Source: Flavonifractor porci
GTDB taxonomy: Bacteria; Bacillota; Clostridia; Oscillospirales; Oscillospiraceae
Assembly (NCBI RefSeq): GCF_037572415.1
Contig: NZ_JBBHLB010000004.1
Location: 124,001-188,000 of the forward strand
Reading direction: 5' to 3'
DNA length: 64,000 nucleotides
Shown: positions 40,348-48,178 of the stretch, in pieces
Layout: each line of letters begins with the position of its first letter
Position numbering within the stretch: the first letter of the stretch is position 1
Made by a program: the position numbers and the translations under genes
The notes under the pieces: model-generated
Databases searched by the model: none
Told to the model about the DNA's origin: nothing
What the model saw: only the letters and a program-made list of their open reading frames with translations

Positions 40348-41289
40348 ATGCTGGAAAAGCGGTTTGAACACATTTTACATGATCTGGGTATGGCTGGGCT
40401 GGAACACCCTCTGTTCTACCATGCGCCGGTAGGCATTCGGTTTGAGATCGGCGGGGAGGAACCAATCTATCTGGATAGGAGTGCGGCGAAGCTGAAAACC
40501 AACCCCGCCTATGTTCAGGGGGCGCTGGACCGGGCCGCTGCGATCTATCGGGCACTTCCGGCGGTGCCGGACCTTCTGCGGATCGACGGGTATCCCGATG
40601 AAGAACCTGCCGAGTCCCTGCTGACCGTTATCCGGCAGCGAATGGGACTCCCGGTTCCCGATGAGCAACTTCCGGCCATAGAGCTGGACGAAGATGGGGA
40701 TACCCATGCACAAGTGCAGTTTTACTGGGATCTCAGCGGGATTACCTTTCAGGCGGAGCAACTTTTGCAGGAGATCATTCTGGGAGATATCGGAGGCTGG
40801 AGCGGCTTTGTGTCCAGCGTCTATCTGACAGGGCCTGGACCGTTCCTCTACCACCTGTACGATGACCGGGGGCTGGATGTGCTGGGCAGTTCCAGAGAAC
40901 TGCTTTTTCCGCTTTACCATCAGTTTCATGGCTGGATCTTGGAGTATAATCTGGAGCAGATCGACCGGGTGTTTACAGCGGAGCAACCACAGCGGCAGAA
41001 GTTCACCATCGACGGCCGCCGCTTTTCTAACATGGCCGGCTTTTATGACGAGGTGGAGCGGGTGTTTACCTTTGGTTTGGACCGGAAGATCGGTCGGAAC
41101 CTGAACGCTTTCAACGATATTCTCCGGGGCGGTTTTGGGCGGCATGGGTATGGACAACCCATCCACATCCAGTGGTTGGCCTATGAAAAAAGCGTCCGTA
41201 ATCTCGGAAAAGAGACTATGGACACCATTGTGGAAATCATTTTGGATACGGACCATTCCGGGCACGACTGTACTCTGGAACGGCTTTGA
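40348..41289 (+). CDS. DUF3885-barstar fusion protein
   Basis: A 313-residue protein joining two domains. Residues about 5-190 match DUF3885: G-I-R-F-E-I-G-G, A-A-A-I-Y-R-A-L-P, D-L-L-R-I-D-G-Y-P. Residues about 215-313 match barstar, the inhibitor of barnase-type ribonucleases: F-T-I-D-G-R-R-F, G-F-Y-D-E-V-E-R-V, G-R-N-L-N-A-F-N-D-I-L-R-G-G-F-G. In barstar the N-L-D-A segment plugs the nuclease active site; here it reads N-L-N-A, so the key Asp is replaced by Asn. It should neutralise a barnase-like RNase toxin, perhaps with changed specificity. No such toxin is encoded in the window. Confidence 0.82.
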   Translation: MLEKRFEHILHDLGMAGLEHPLFYHAPVGIRFEIGGEEPIYLDRSAAKLKTNPAYVQGALDRAAAIYRALPAVPDLLRIDGYPDEEPAESLLTVIRQRMGLPVPDEQLPAIELDEDGDTHAQVQFYWDLSGITFQAEQLLQEIILGDIGGWSGFVSSVYLTGPGPFLYHLYDDRGLDVLGSSRELLFPLYHQFHGWILEYNLEQIDRVFTAEQPQRQKFTIDGRRFSNMAGFYDEVERVFTFGLDRKIGRNLNAFNDILRGGFGRHGYGQPIHIQWLAYEKSVRNLGKETMDTIVEIILDTDHSGHDCTLERL

Positions 41290-41313
41290 CCAAGCGGAAA
41301 AGGAGGCATCACG

Positions 41314-42093
41314 ATGGGACTTGACATCTACGCCGGAACATTGACCCGGTACTATTCTCACAACTGGAAAACTGTTGTTCAGCAGTGGGCGGAAGAAAAT
41401 GGATGGGGCTTTCAAAAAATCACGCCGGGTGGAGATCCTGCTGACAATGAGGAAGAAATGTCCCCAGCTGAAATCCAGGCGGCGGTGGAGAACTGGCGGG
41501 ATCAGATCTTGAGCGCCATTTCTCAGCCGGGCCAGCCCACCTACACTCCCTGGCCGGAGGACAATGAGAAGCCCTATTACACCGACAAGCCGGATTGGGA
41601 TGCCTTCGGCGCTATGCTGCTGGTGGCCGCCTGCCATACATACGATGAGCCGGTACCCCCCACCGTGGAGAAGGACTGGAACTTCGGGGAGCATCCTCTG
41701 GTCGCCCGCCTTGGATCAGATGAGGAGCGGGTGTGGTCCCTGTTCCGTGGGGCAACTTGGTGGCTGCCTCTGGCGGATTCCTTCTTATTTCAGGCGCCTC
41801 TGCCCACCGATGATCAGGCGATGATTGCCACCCTGGGCGGACTGCGGAAGGAACTGGAGAAGCTGAACCAGCTGGCGTGGCAGGCCGATGAGGATACCAT
41901 CCTTGATTGGGCAGACACGGAGGGATACCCGGCAGACGGAACCATAGATGCAGATGGACAGTGCAGCAAGGCGGACATCCCGGAACACACGCAGTATGAT
42001 ACTCAATCCCTGGCCAAGTTTGCCTTCTCCATGTTCTGGCGGGCCATGCGGTTTGCCGAGGAACAGCGGGTGCCCATTTTACTGGATTACTGA
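41314..42093 (+). CDS. Hypothetical protein opening M-G-L-D-I-Y-A-G-T-L-T-R-Y-Y
   Basis: A 259-residue cytoplasmic protein. The opening M-G-L-D-I-Y-x-G-T-L-T-R-Y-Y is one I associate with a conserved family of unknown function in Clostridia and Bacteroidetes. A-C-H-T-Y-D-E-P and W-W-L-P-L-A-D-S-F-L-F stand in the middle. There is no signal peptide or catalytic motif I can name. AAGGAGG precedes the ATG, 24 bases after the barstar gene. The immunity role is inferred from its place in the array. Confidence 0.7.
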   Translation: MGLDIYAGTLTRYYSHNWKTVVQQWAEENGWGFQKITPGGDPADNEEEMSPAEIQAAVENWRDQILSAISQPGQPTYTPWPEDNEKPYYTDKPDWDAFGAMLLVAACHTYDEPVPPTVEKDWNFGEHPLVARLGSDEERVWSLFRGATWWLPLADSFLFQAPLPTDDQAMIATLGGLRKELEKLNQLAWQADEDTILDWADTEGYPADGTIDADGQCSKADIPEHTQYDTQSLAKFAFSMFWRAMRFAEEQRVPILLDY

Positions 42094-42104
42094 GGAGGAA
42101 TTTC

Positions 42105-42818
42105 ATGGGATATGATGTAAGTTTTCACCCGATTTCACCGGAAGAAATGCGGGAATGGTATTTCACCCCGCTTACCTGGATACAGCAGGGGCAGGAGGGA
42201 AAGGTACTGGCCCTTGCCGCACAGCATGGAATGGAGGATTTCTATGCGGAAAAATATCTGGACACCCTGCGAGTCGGGGCAGAGACAGAACCGGACGAGC
42301 TGTTTGATAAAAGCCATGGCTTTTACATTGCGGTGATCCAGGGCTTCTTCCGGGACTACTATTACACCAGAGGGAGCAGTTTTTCCCTCCTGATGAAGAA
42401 GAAGCCGGAATATGTCCGGTACTTCACCCCATGGGCGCAGGTGGTGCCAACAGCCTTTCCCAATCCGGCAGAAAATCAGATCATCGAAAACTACTGCTCC
42501 GGTGTGTACCTGTCTTGGGACCAGGTCACACAGCTTCTTCGGGATCTGAAACAGGATCCAAAGGTGCTGGAAGATCTGGAGGGAGTTTGGAGCGATGGGC
42601 AGCTTGCGGTGCTGAAAAAGGCACTTGTCGCTGCGGCAGAATTGGGTGTCGGTCTGCTGGAAGCCACTGAGGTGGTGGAACCTAATCCTATCCGCCCCAA
42701 TGAGAGTACGAGTTATTCCAACCTATACCGCTGCGACCGGGATGGGGTGTATCTCTACATGGATGCCGCCAGTAGGCAGATCGAGGATGCCATCAGAAGA
42801 AGTGAGGGACAAGTATGA
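42105..42818 (+). CDS. Hypothetical protein opening M-G-Y-D-V-S-F-H-P-I
   Basis: A 237-residue protein. The opening M-G-Y-D-V-S-F-H-P-I resembles that of the preceding protein (M-G-L-D-I-Y) and may point to distant kinship. It contains K-S-H-G-F-Y-I-A-V-I-Q-G-F-F-R-D-Y-Y-Y and is mainly helical later. AGGAGGA precedes the ATG. Its stop overlaps the next start (ATGA). Family unknown. Confidence 0.7.
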   Translation: MGYDVSFHPISPEEMREWYFTPLTWIQQGQEGKVLALAAQHGMEDFYAEKYLDTLRVGAETEPDELFDKSHGFYIAVIQGFFRDYYYTRGSSFSLLMKKKPEYVRYFTPWAQVVPTAFPNPAENQIIENYCSGVYLSWDQVTQLLRDLKQDPKVLEDLEGVWSDGQLAVLKKALVAAAELGVGLLEATEVVEPNPIRPNESTSYSNLYRCDRDGVYLYMDAASRQIEDAIRRSEGQV

Positions 42819-43693
42819 GCAATAAAGTGTTCCAGCAAAACCTGAACGACAAAAAAGGCCCCCAGCCCGGTGGCCCCTATCTCATTCAGATGCTCTTCAA
42901 AGAGCCGGTGGATATGCCGGACAAGGATGAAATGACCGCTGTGATGGAAAAGCACATCGGTGCTGTAGAGTGTTTCTGCCGTGATAAAAAGATGGCCGGC
43001 TTTGCCGCCCTGGATCATATCGCGGAATTTCAGGATGGAAAATGCCCGGTGCAGCTGATGGTGATGAAATGCGACAAGTTCAAGGGCAAAGGCTTTGACG
43101 CCTTCCTGATGAGCCAGATGTGGGACTGCCAGGAGGACCGGGAGCGGATCTTCCGGGAGTGCCGGTATCAGGTCGTGGCCACCGATATGCTGGCTGCGGC
43201 GCTTCCGGCTCTGGAACGGGCCAACCTGGACACTGACTTTGTGGAGGCGCTTGCGGAACTGTACCCCACCTGTGAGGCGTTCTACTTCCAGAACTGCGGC
43301 AAGCTCCTGCTGGCGGAGGATGTGCGTTCCCACCGGATCGAGGGAGCGGACCGCTTCATCCGCTTCGGAGTCAATGTTCGCTTCTTCAACATCGAGGGCA
43401 CCGAGGATATGCTCATCGACACGGTGGGCATGAGCACACTGTTTCTACCCGACCTCCAGTACCACTTCCACGGTATGGACCCCAACTGGGTGGTGAACCA
43501 CGCTTACAATGCGGCGTCGTACATTTTGGCCAATGACAACCCCATTGAGGATGGGGAGACCATAGACGGCGTGGCCGATGGCCAAATGAGCCGGGAGATT
43601 CAATGGAAGTGCCGGTATGAGGATGCCCTGATCCAGCCGCCCAGAGGAGTACTGGACATCCATATGGGCAAGTGTGCATCCGGAAGACGCTGA
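42815..43693 (+). CDS. DUF4261 protein, last gene of the plus array
   Basis: A 292-residue protein of the DUF4261 family: V-R-F-F-N-I-E-G-T-E-D-M-L-I-D-T-V-G-M-S, L-F-L-P-D-L-Q-Y-H-F, and an end with D-G-E-T-I-D-G-V-A. DUF4261 is frequent in immunity neighbourhoods. It begins by a four-base overlap with the gene before. No strong terminator was seen in the 60 bases after its stop, where minus-strand debris starts. Confidence 0.8.
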   Translation: MSNKVFQQNLNDKKGPQPGGPYLIQMLFKEPVDMPDKDEMTAVMEKHIGAVECFCRDKKMAGFAALDHIAEFQDGKCPVQLMVMKCDKFKGKGFDAFLMSQMWDCQEDRERIFRECRYQVVATDMLAAALPALERANLDTDFVEALAELYPTCEAFYFQNCGKLLLAEDVRSHRIEGADRFIRFGVNVRFFNIEGTEDMLIDTVGMSTLFLPDLQYHFHGMDPNWVVNHAYNAASYILANDNPIEDGETIDGVADGQMSREIQWKCRYEDALIQPPRGVLDIHMGKCASGRR

Positions 43694-43759
43694 ACTGGTA
43701 GAATGGCTGGCTGCGTAATCAGAGGAAATACTTGTCGTCCTCTCCGGTGGATTTTGCAT

Positions 43760-44190
43760 TCAGTCAGTATGCCTTTGTTTATTGTATAATAGAAACTGCT
43801 GTACAAGAATTGGCCTGTCACAAATCATTTTCTTTGAAGAACTCAACTTCCAGCTGCTCTTTGGTTGGCCGATACATTGTCGGGACTCACGGAGCCGATG
43901 CTCCATTTCCGTGATTTCCTTCTGGATTTGCCGATGGCTTTTTTCGTGGTTCATCTGCAGAAAGAGATGGCACCGCTCCTGCTGGGGGGCCGATTTGGGC
44001 CAGGACACAATGACCTTATCCCCAATCAGGTTGACCTCCAGTTCATTCCGGCAGATCACATCGTCCATAACTGCCATATAGAGGGCGTGCCGAGTGAACT
44101 CCTTGCGCGGCATCCGGATCATCCAGTACCAGTAGACGCCCACACCGGCTCCAGATGCCAGACAACCCAGAGCTGCAGCTTTGTTACCTG
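43760..44190 (-). pseudogene. Degraded minus-strand gene with one membrane helix
   Basis: The minus strand has a sense-like run without a good start: A-A-A-L-G-C-L-A-S-G-A-G-V-G-V-Y-W-Y-W-M-I (a membrane helix), then M-P-R-K-E-F-T-R-H-A-L-Y-M-A-V-M-D-D and E-M-E-H-R-L-R-E-S-R. A start near 44195 reads M-E-H-K-V-R and stops, so a frameshift probably inactivated it. Family not recognised. Confidence 0.4.
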
Positions 44191-44195
44191 ACTTT

Positions 44196-44514
44196 GTGTT
44201 CCATTATCTTCCGATGTTCTGAACTTTGTATCCAGAATTTTCTGCTATGCGATGGCAGAATTCCGGGATGCTGCCACCCTCCAGGACTGCCTTTTCAATG
44301 GCCATGGCATGATTCAGCCCAATCGCCAGATAAGATGCGCCCGAGTTACGGCCAATGTGAGGATCTTGTTATACTGCCACTTGGATTTCTCTGCAGCGGT
44401 TTTCATGAGGGAATGGTCGGAATAGAATATGGTATTGTCAAAGTCTGTGTCCGACAGGGCCATACGCTTGGCAAAGATGCCGTTGAGCGCATCCTCTTTC
44501 CGAATGATCAGCAA
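44196..44514 (-). pseudogene. Degraded minus-strand gene, unknown family
   Basis: From 44514 the minus strand reads M-L-I-I-R-K-E-D-A-L-N-G-I-F-A-K-R-M-A-L, and after a TAG the sense-like sequence continues N-H-A-M-A-I-E-K-A-V-L-E-G-G-S-I-P-E-F and G-Y-K-V-Q-N-I-G-R in another frame. It looks like a gene of a mobile element with a frameshift. No intact plus-strand gene overlaps it. Confidence 0.4.
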
Positions 44515-44712
44515 CAGGGCTTTTATGGCACAGCTTCAGGATGTTGAGGATCAATATAGCGGAGAATCACATGTTTGCGATAAAATTTTCTTAATTACGC
44601 TTAAAATTGTGCGGTTCTTCTTTGATAGGCGAAAGCAGAATGAGAGAGCAACATCTGGTTGCTTTGCTTTTTGCTTCCCCTGTGATACAATTCAGGCAAG
44701 GTGGTGATCAAC

Positions 44713-45162
44713 ATGGATACCCCAAAAATCCTTCTGGAATTGCGCACCAGGCGCGGACTCTCCCAGGAGCAGTTGGCGGAACAAGTGCATGTGACCCGGC
44801 AGGCGGTTTCCCGCTGGGAAACTGGCGAAACAGTGCCAAATACAGAAACGTTGAAGCTGCTCTCCAGGCTGTTTGATGTCTCCATCAATACCCTGTTGGG
44901 TTCCCCCAGACAACTGATCTGCCAGTGCTGTGGTATGCCCCTGGAGGATGCCAACATCAGCCGGGAGCTGGACGGCACCTTCAACGAGGAGTACTGCAAG
45001 TGGTGTTATGCCGACGGGAAATTCGTCTACACAAGCCTTGAGGAACTGTTGAATTTCCTGGAGAGCCATATGTCCAATGAAGCCTGGCCCCCGGAGCAAG
45101 TCAGAGCCTATTTTGAAGCTCAGCTGCCAAAGCTGAGCCACTGGAAACAGGCCGAGACATGA
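44713..45162 (+). CDS. XRE regulator with zinc-ribbon domain
   Basis: A 149-residue protein. Residues 5-62 are an XRE helix-turn-helix (L-R-T-R-R-G-L-S-Q-E-Q-L-A-E-Q-V, R-Q-A-V-S-R-W-E-T-G-E-T-V-P). Residues 68-149 hold C-Q-C-C-G-M-P-L and Y-C-K-W-C-Y-A-D-G-K-F, the putative zinc-ribbon domain often following XRE domains in clostridial regulators. The start at 44713 is favoured by AAGGTGGTG upstream. The gene is followed at once by a strong terminator (45162-45203). It may regulate the minus-strand resistance operon beyond the terminator, but no operator shows this. Confidence 0.85.
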   Translation: MDTPKILLELRTRRGLSQEQLAEQVHVTRQAVSRWETGETVPNTETLKLLSRLFDVSINTLLGSPRQLICQCCGMPLEDANISRELDGTFNEEYCKWCYADGKFVYTSLEELLNFLESHMSNEAWPPEQVRAYFEAQLPKLSHWKQAET

Positions 45163-45207
45163 ATACATCCCTCTGGAATCTGTGGTTTCCAGAGGGATGT
45201 ATTTTTT
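45162..45207. terminator. Bidirectional terminator
   Basis: A perfect 17-base stem (45162-45178 with 45187-45203), loop of 8, followed by a T-run on the plus strand. It ends the XRE transcript and faces the end of the minus-strand acetyltransferase gene. Confidence 0.85.
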
Positions 45208-45257
45208 GGCGTTGTGTCATTCAAGATAGGATAGCCCGAACTTTACGACAAAACAGG

Positions 45258-45881
45258 TCATCTGATTTGATCCAGCTGTCCTGACTGAATGACATCCAAA
45301 TTGGCCTTGATCTGCTCCTCCGGCCAGTCCCACCACCGCAGCTCCAGCAACCCGGCAATTGTGTCCTGAGAAAACCGCTTTCGGATCGGCTTGGCTGGAA
45401 TACCGCCCACAATGGTATAGGGCGGGACATCCTTTTTTACGACGGCCCGGGCTCCGATGATGGCTCCGTCTCCAACGGTCACGCCTGCCAGGATGACCGC
45501 CTCATATCCGATCCACACATCGTTTCCGATAACGATATCACCCTTGTTGTCCCAGGCTCTGGCCACCTGACTCCGATCCAGGCCCCACTCCTCGAAGAAG
45601 ATGGGAAAGGGATAGGTGGAGAGGGATTGCAGGCTGTGGTTGGCGCTGTTGAAGAGGAACTTTGCCCCACAGGCGATAGAGCAGAACTTGCCGATCACCA
45701 GCCGGTCATGGTTGACGGGATAGTGATACAGCACGTTGTTCTTCTCAAAGTCAACGGGGTCATGGACAAAGTCGTTATACATGGTGTAGTCCCCCACAAG
45801 GATGCTGGGGTCCGTCACGACTTGGTTGAGATAGATGGTCTGAGTATCTCCTGTTCGGGGATAGATGTTGGATGGATTCAT
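45258..45881 (-). CDS. Vat/CatB-type xenobiotic O-acetyltransferase
   Basis: A 207-residue left-handed beta-helix acetyltransferase. It follows the streptogramin A acetyltransferase (Vat) pattern along its length: V-L-Y-H-Y-P, L-V-I-G-K-F-C-S-I-A-C-G, N-S-A-N-H-S (the catalytic His), S-T-Y-P-F, G-D-I-V-I-G-N-D-V-W-I-G, A-I-I-G-A-R-A-V-V-K-K-D-V, G-G-I-P-A-K-P-I and W-W-D-W-P. It would transfer acetyl from acetyl-CoA to a drug hydroxyl; resistance to streptogramin A or chloramphenicol is possible but not settled by sequence. It lies 15 bases after the MATE gene, in one operon. AGGAGGAAAAG precedes its ATG. Confidence 0.85.
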   Translation of the reverse strand: MNPSNIYPRTGDTQTIYLNQVVTDPSILVGDYTMYNDFVHDPVDFEKNNVLYHYPVNHDRLVIGKFCSIACGAKFLFNSANHSLQSLSTYPFPIFFEEWGLDRSQVARAWDNKGDIVIGNDVWIGYEAVILAGVTVGDGAIIGARAVVKKDVPPYTIVGGIPAKPIRKRFSQDTIAGLLELRWWDWPEEQIKANLDVIQSGQLDQIR

Positions 45882-45896
45882 ATTCTTTTCCTCCTC

Positions 45897-47273
45897 TTAT
45901 TTGTTTCGGCTGCCCTCTCTCGAAGGCTCACGCACCAGCCTCTTCCGTTCCCAAACTCTGCTTTTGAAGTAGATGAGCCCAACCAGAGCGGGCGGAATGG
46001 GCGAAAGGGCCTGACCCAGATAGATGCCGGGAAAGCCCATGGAAAGGGAAAAGGCCAGCAGCAATCCCACCGGCAAACGCACTACCACCGCGTCCAGCAG
46101 GGCGTTGACCATGGCCACATGGGCCGCGCCCACACCGATGGCAAAGGAATCCAGCGTGTACATGGCGGCATAGATAAGGCTGTTGACCCCGCAGCACAAG
46201 CGCAGATACAGCACGCCTACCCGGATCACCTCCGGGCTGGTGCTGTCAAACAGGCGGATAAGAGGTTCCGCCAGAAACTGTACCGTCACCACTACCGCCG
46301 TTGTGACGGCAAGGTTCAGCAGCAGACCGGACCGCACCACCTGGCGGGCCCGCCGGATTTGGCCGGCTCCCATGCACTGGCCCACCATGGCGGTAATTGC
46401 CTGTCCAATGGCCCAGCAGTGCATCCCGGCAAAGGTGTTGATCTTCAGTCCTACGCCGGAGGCAGCGGCCACCGAGGTGCCAAATGGATTGAGCATTCCC
46501 GTTACCAGCAGATAGGCCGTGTTCACCACCACCATCTGGGTGGCAGTGGGCAGGCCTACCTTCAAAATGGCCAACAGTATTTCCCGGCGGAGCTCGATCC
46601 TTCTGAGGGGAACGCTCAGCTGGTACCGTTTCAGATAGGCCAGCGATCCCACAAAGGAAATGCCTTGGGCAGTGATTGTGGCCCAGGCCGCGCCGGCGGT
46701 ACCCATGGAACACGGCCCTACCAGCAGTACATCCAGCAAGACGTTGAGAATCGTGGCGACACCTACGAAAAAGAGCGGTGTTTTGGAATCGCCCAATCCT
46801 TTTAGAATGGAGCAGACTGTGTTGTAGCCAAAGACGAATACGGTTCCCCAGCAGATGATCTCCATATAGCCGCAGGCGTCCGGATAGGCCTCCGCCGGTA
46901 CATCCAGCACCCGGAACAGAGGCTCATAGGCAGCAAGGCCGAGCATGGTAACCACAACGGAGGCCGCCAGTGACAGGAGAAACAGCATCCCGATGGTGTC
47001 ACGCTGTCCCTTTTGGTCACCCGCCCCTTTGAACTGGGCCACCAGAACACTCCCCCCCATGGTCAGGCCGATACAAAGGGAATTGATGATAAAGCACAGC
47101 ATGGAGGCGTTGCTGATGGCGGCCAGGCCGATTTCACCCACAATTTTCCCCACCACCAGCATATCCACCACATTGTAGAGAGCCTGCAGCAGGTTGGCCA
47201 AAAACAGCGGGAAGGCAAACCGGATCAGTTTTTTGGGTACACTCCCGGTCAATAAGTTTTGTTCTTGGGTCAT
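45897..47273 (-). CDS. MATE-family efflux transporter
   Basis: A 458-residue multidrug and toxin extrusion protein with about 12 membrane helices. Opening L-I-R-F-A-F-P-L-F-L-A-N-L-L-Q-A-L-Y-N-V-V-D-M-L-V-V-G is standard for the NorM/DinF-type MATE family; V-L-V-A-Q-F-K-G-A-G-D and G-V-G-L-K-I-N-T-F-A follow at expected places. It would export cationic compounds with Na+ or H+ exchange. The start at 47273 has AAAGGAGGATG; a longer frame upstream covers the leader hairpins and is not used. First gene of the operon with the Vat-like enzyme, behind an attenuator-like leader (47296-47565). Confidence 0.9.
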   Translation of the reverse strand: MTQEQNLLTGSVPKKLIRFAFPLFLANLLQALYNVVDMLVVGKIVGEIGLAAISNASMLCFIINSLCIGLTMGGSVLVAQFKGAGDQKGQRDTIGMLFLLSLAASVVVTMLGLAAYEPLFRVLDVPAEAYPDACGYMEIICWGTVFVFGYNTVCSILKGLGDSKTPLFFVGVATILNVLLDVLLVGPCSMGTAGAAWATITAQGISFVGSLAYLKRYQLSVPLRRIELRREILLAILKVGLPTATQMVVVNTAYLLVTGMLNPFGTSVAAASGVGLKINTFAGMHCWAIGQAITAMVGQCMGAGQIRRARQVVRSGLLLNLAVTTAVVVTVQFLAEPLIRLFDSTSPEVIRVGVLYLRLCCGVNSLIYAAMYTLDSFAIGVGAAHVAMVNALLDAVVVRLPVGLLLAFSLSMGFPGIYLGQALSPIPPALVGLIYFKSRVWERKRLVREPSREGSRNK

Positions 47274-47285
47274 GTAACATCCTCC

Positions 47286-47460
47286 TTTCAAAAAAACAGA
47301 GGGCAGCACAGTGCTGTGCGCCCTCTGTTCGGTTGCCGCCCCTAAAATGGGCATAACAAAAGGCCGCGGACAAAACATCGTCCGCGGCCCAAAATAAACG
47401 ATCTTGCCCTGTCAGATTGTAAAAAGGGTACAAAAAGCAAAGGCAGTATTTTTCTGCCCT
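47286..47460 (-). promoter_or_regulatory. Attenuator-like leader of the MATE/acetyltransferase operon
   Basis: Three hairpins in transcript order: GGCAG/CTGCC (47442-47458) followed by TTTGCTTTTTG; GGCCGCGGAC with a perfect 10-base partner (47362-47389) followed by TTTTGTT; and ACAGAGGGC...GCCCTCTGT with an inner GCACAG/CTGTGC (47296-47328) followed by TTTTTTT, directly before the ribosome binding site of the MATE gene. Each could stop transcription. Confidence 0.75.
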
Positions 47461-47472
47461 GGCCTCCCGGTT

Positions 47473-47565
47473 TTACAGATTGACAGTCCGAAAAGGCTCC
47501 GCACAATGTTTTGTGGTATCCATTTGTACGGAGCCGAAATCAATACAGAATTTTCCGAATAACAT
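47473..47565 (-). CDS. Putative 30-residue leader peptide
   Basis: A short frame between the promoter (47593-47621) and the leader hairpins: M-L-F-G-K-F-C-I-D-F-G-S-V-Q-M-D-T-T, ending V-N-L. GAGGTG stands seven bases before its ATG. In the RNA its middle is inside a long hairpin (GGCTCCG with CGGAGCC, 47494-47534). Short leader peptides of this kind control resistance genes such as tet and erm types: ribosome stalling or slowing on the peptide changes downstream folding. No family match is claimed; the position, ribosome binding site and hairpins are the evidence. Confidence 0.6.
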   Translation of the reverse strand: MLFGKFCIDFGSVQMDTTKHCAEPFRTVNL

Positions 47566-47592
47566 CGTGCTCACCTCGCTTTGCTATTGTAA

Positions 47593-47621
47593 ATACTATA
47601 CCATGTACCGCTGCCTGTCAA
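47593..47621 (-). promoter_or_regulatory. Promoter of the MATE/acetyltransferase operon
   Basis: On the minus strand TTGACA, 17 bases, TAGTAT (or TATAGT at 15 bases), about 30 bases before the leader peptide start. The consensus -35 box makes this one of the clearest promoters in the window. Confidence 0.7.
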
Positions 47622-47725
47622 TGCCCGTCTGGCGGCCTGCCTTTGATGGGTCGGAGCGCTGACATCACCGCATCCGTCATGTCAGTGACAACTGCCCGAT
47701 TCATCCGCAGCGACCACTCGCATTT

Positions 47726-48169
47726 TTACAGTTTCCTTTGCAGGTACACCATGTCCGCCAGCTGCACCCCACACTCGTAGATGGGGTGGTTGTAGTGGTC
47801 GATAAAAAAGTCCTTGACCAGATGGTGCCTGTAAAAGCCGCAGGCCTCATAAAAGGGGACGGTGGAGGGGCTGTCTCCGGTGCCCACCTGTAGCACTGCA
47901 TACTGCCCCTTGTAGGTTCGGATGAGAAAGTCCACCATGGCCTTTCCGTAGCCTCTGCCCTGCGCGGCGGGCGCAACGGCGATGTTCTTCAGCTCCAGGA
48001 CGCCGTTTCCCTCGTCGGTCACCACGCACTCCGCCTTGACGCCGCCGTCCTCCAACACATACATGGTCCCCCGCTCCAGATAGCAATCCACCATGTCCTC
48101 CTGCTCATCCGCCAGCAGCAGCAAACTCAAGTATTGCTTTTTGGCGGTCTCCACTTTTCTGATTTCCAT
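47726..48169 (-). CDS. GNAT-family N-acetyltransferase
   Basis: A 147-residue acetyltransferase of the GCN5-related family. Motif A is clear: L-K-N-I-A-V-A-P-A-A-Q-G-R-G-Y-G-K-A-M-V, where Q-x-x-G-x-G binds acetyl-CoA. P-F-Y-E-A-C-G-F-Y near residue 105 is motif B. The substrate is unknown. It lies nine bases after the stop of the larger GNAT-YoaP gene on the same strand, so the pair forms an operon. Confidence 0.88.
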   Translation of the reverse strand: MEIRKVETAKKQYLSLLLLADEQEDMVDCYLERGTMYVLEDGGVKAECVVTDEGNGVLELKNIAVAPAAQGRGYGKAMVDFLIRTYKGQYAVLQVGTGDSPSTVPFYEACGFYRHHLVKDFFIDHYNHPIYECGVQLADMVYLQRKL

Positions 48170-48178
48170 AGGCGCACC

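Noticed and set aside
41314..43693. Toxin gene at the end of the plus array
   Set aside because: The last three genes lack secretion signals, LXG or RHS features and nuclease motifs, and one is DUF4261, an immunity-type family.
47480..47780. Plus-strand frames opposite the MATE leader
   Set aside because: They are explained by the leader peptide, promoter and hairpins on the minus strand.
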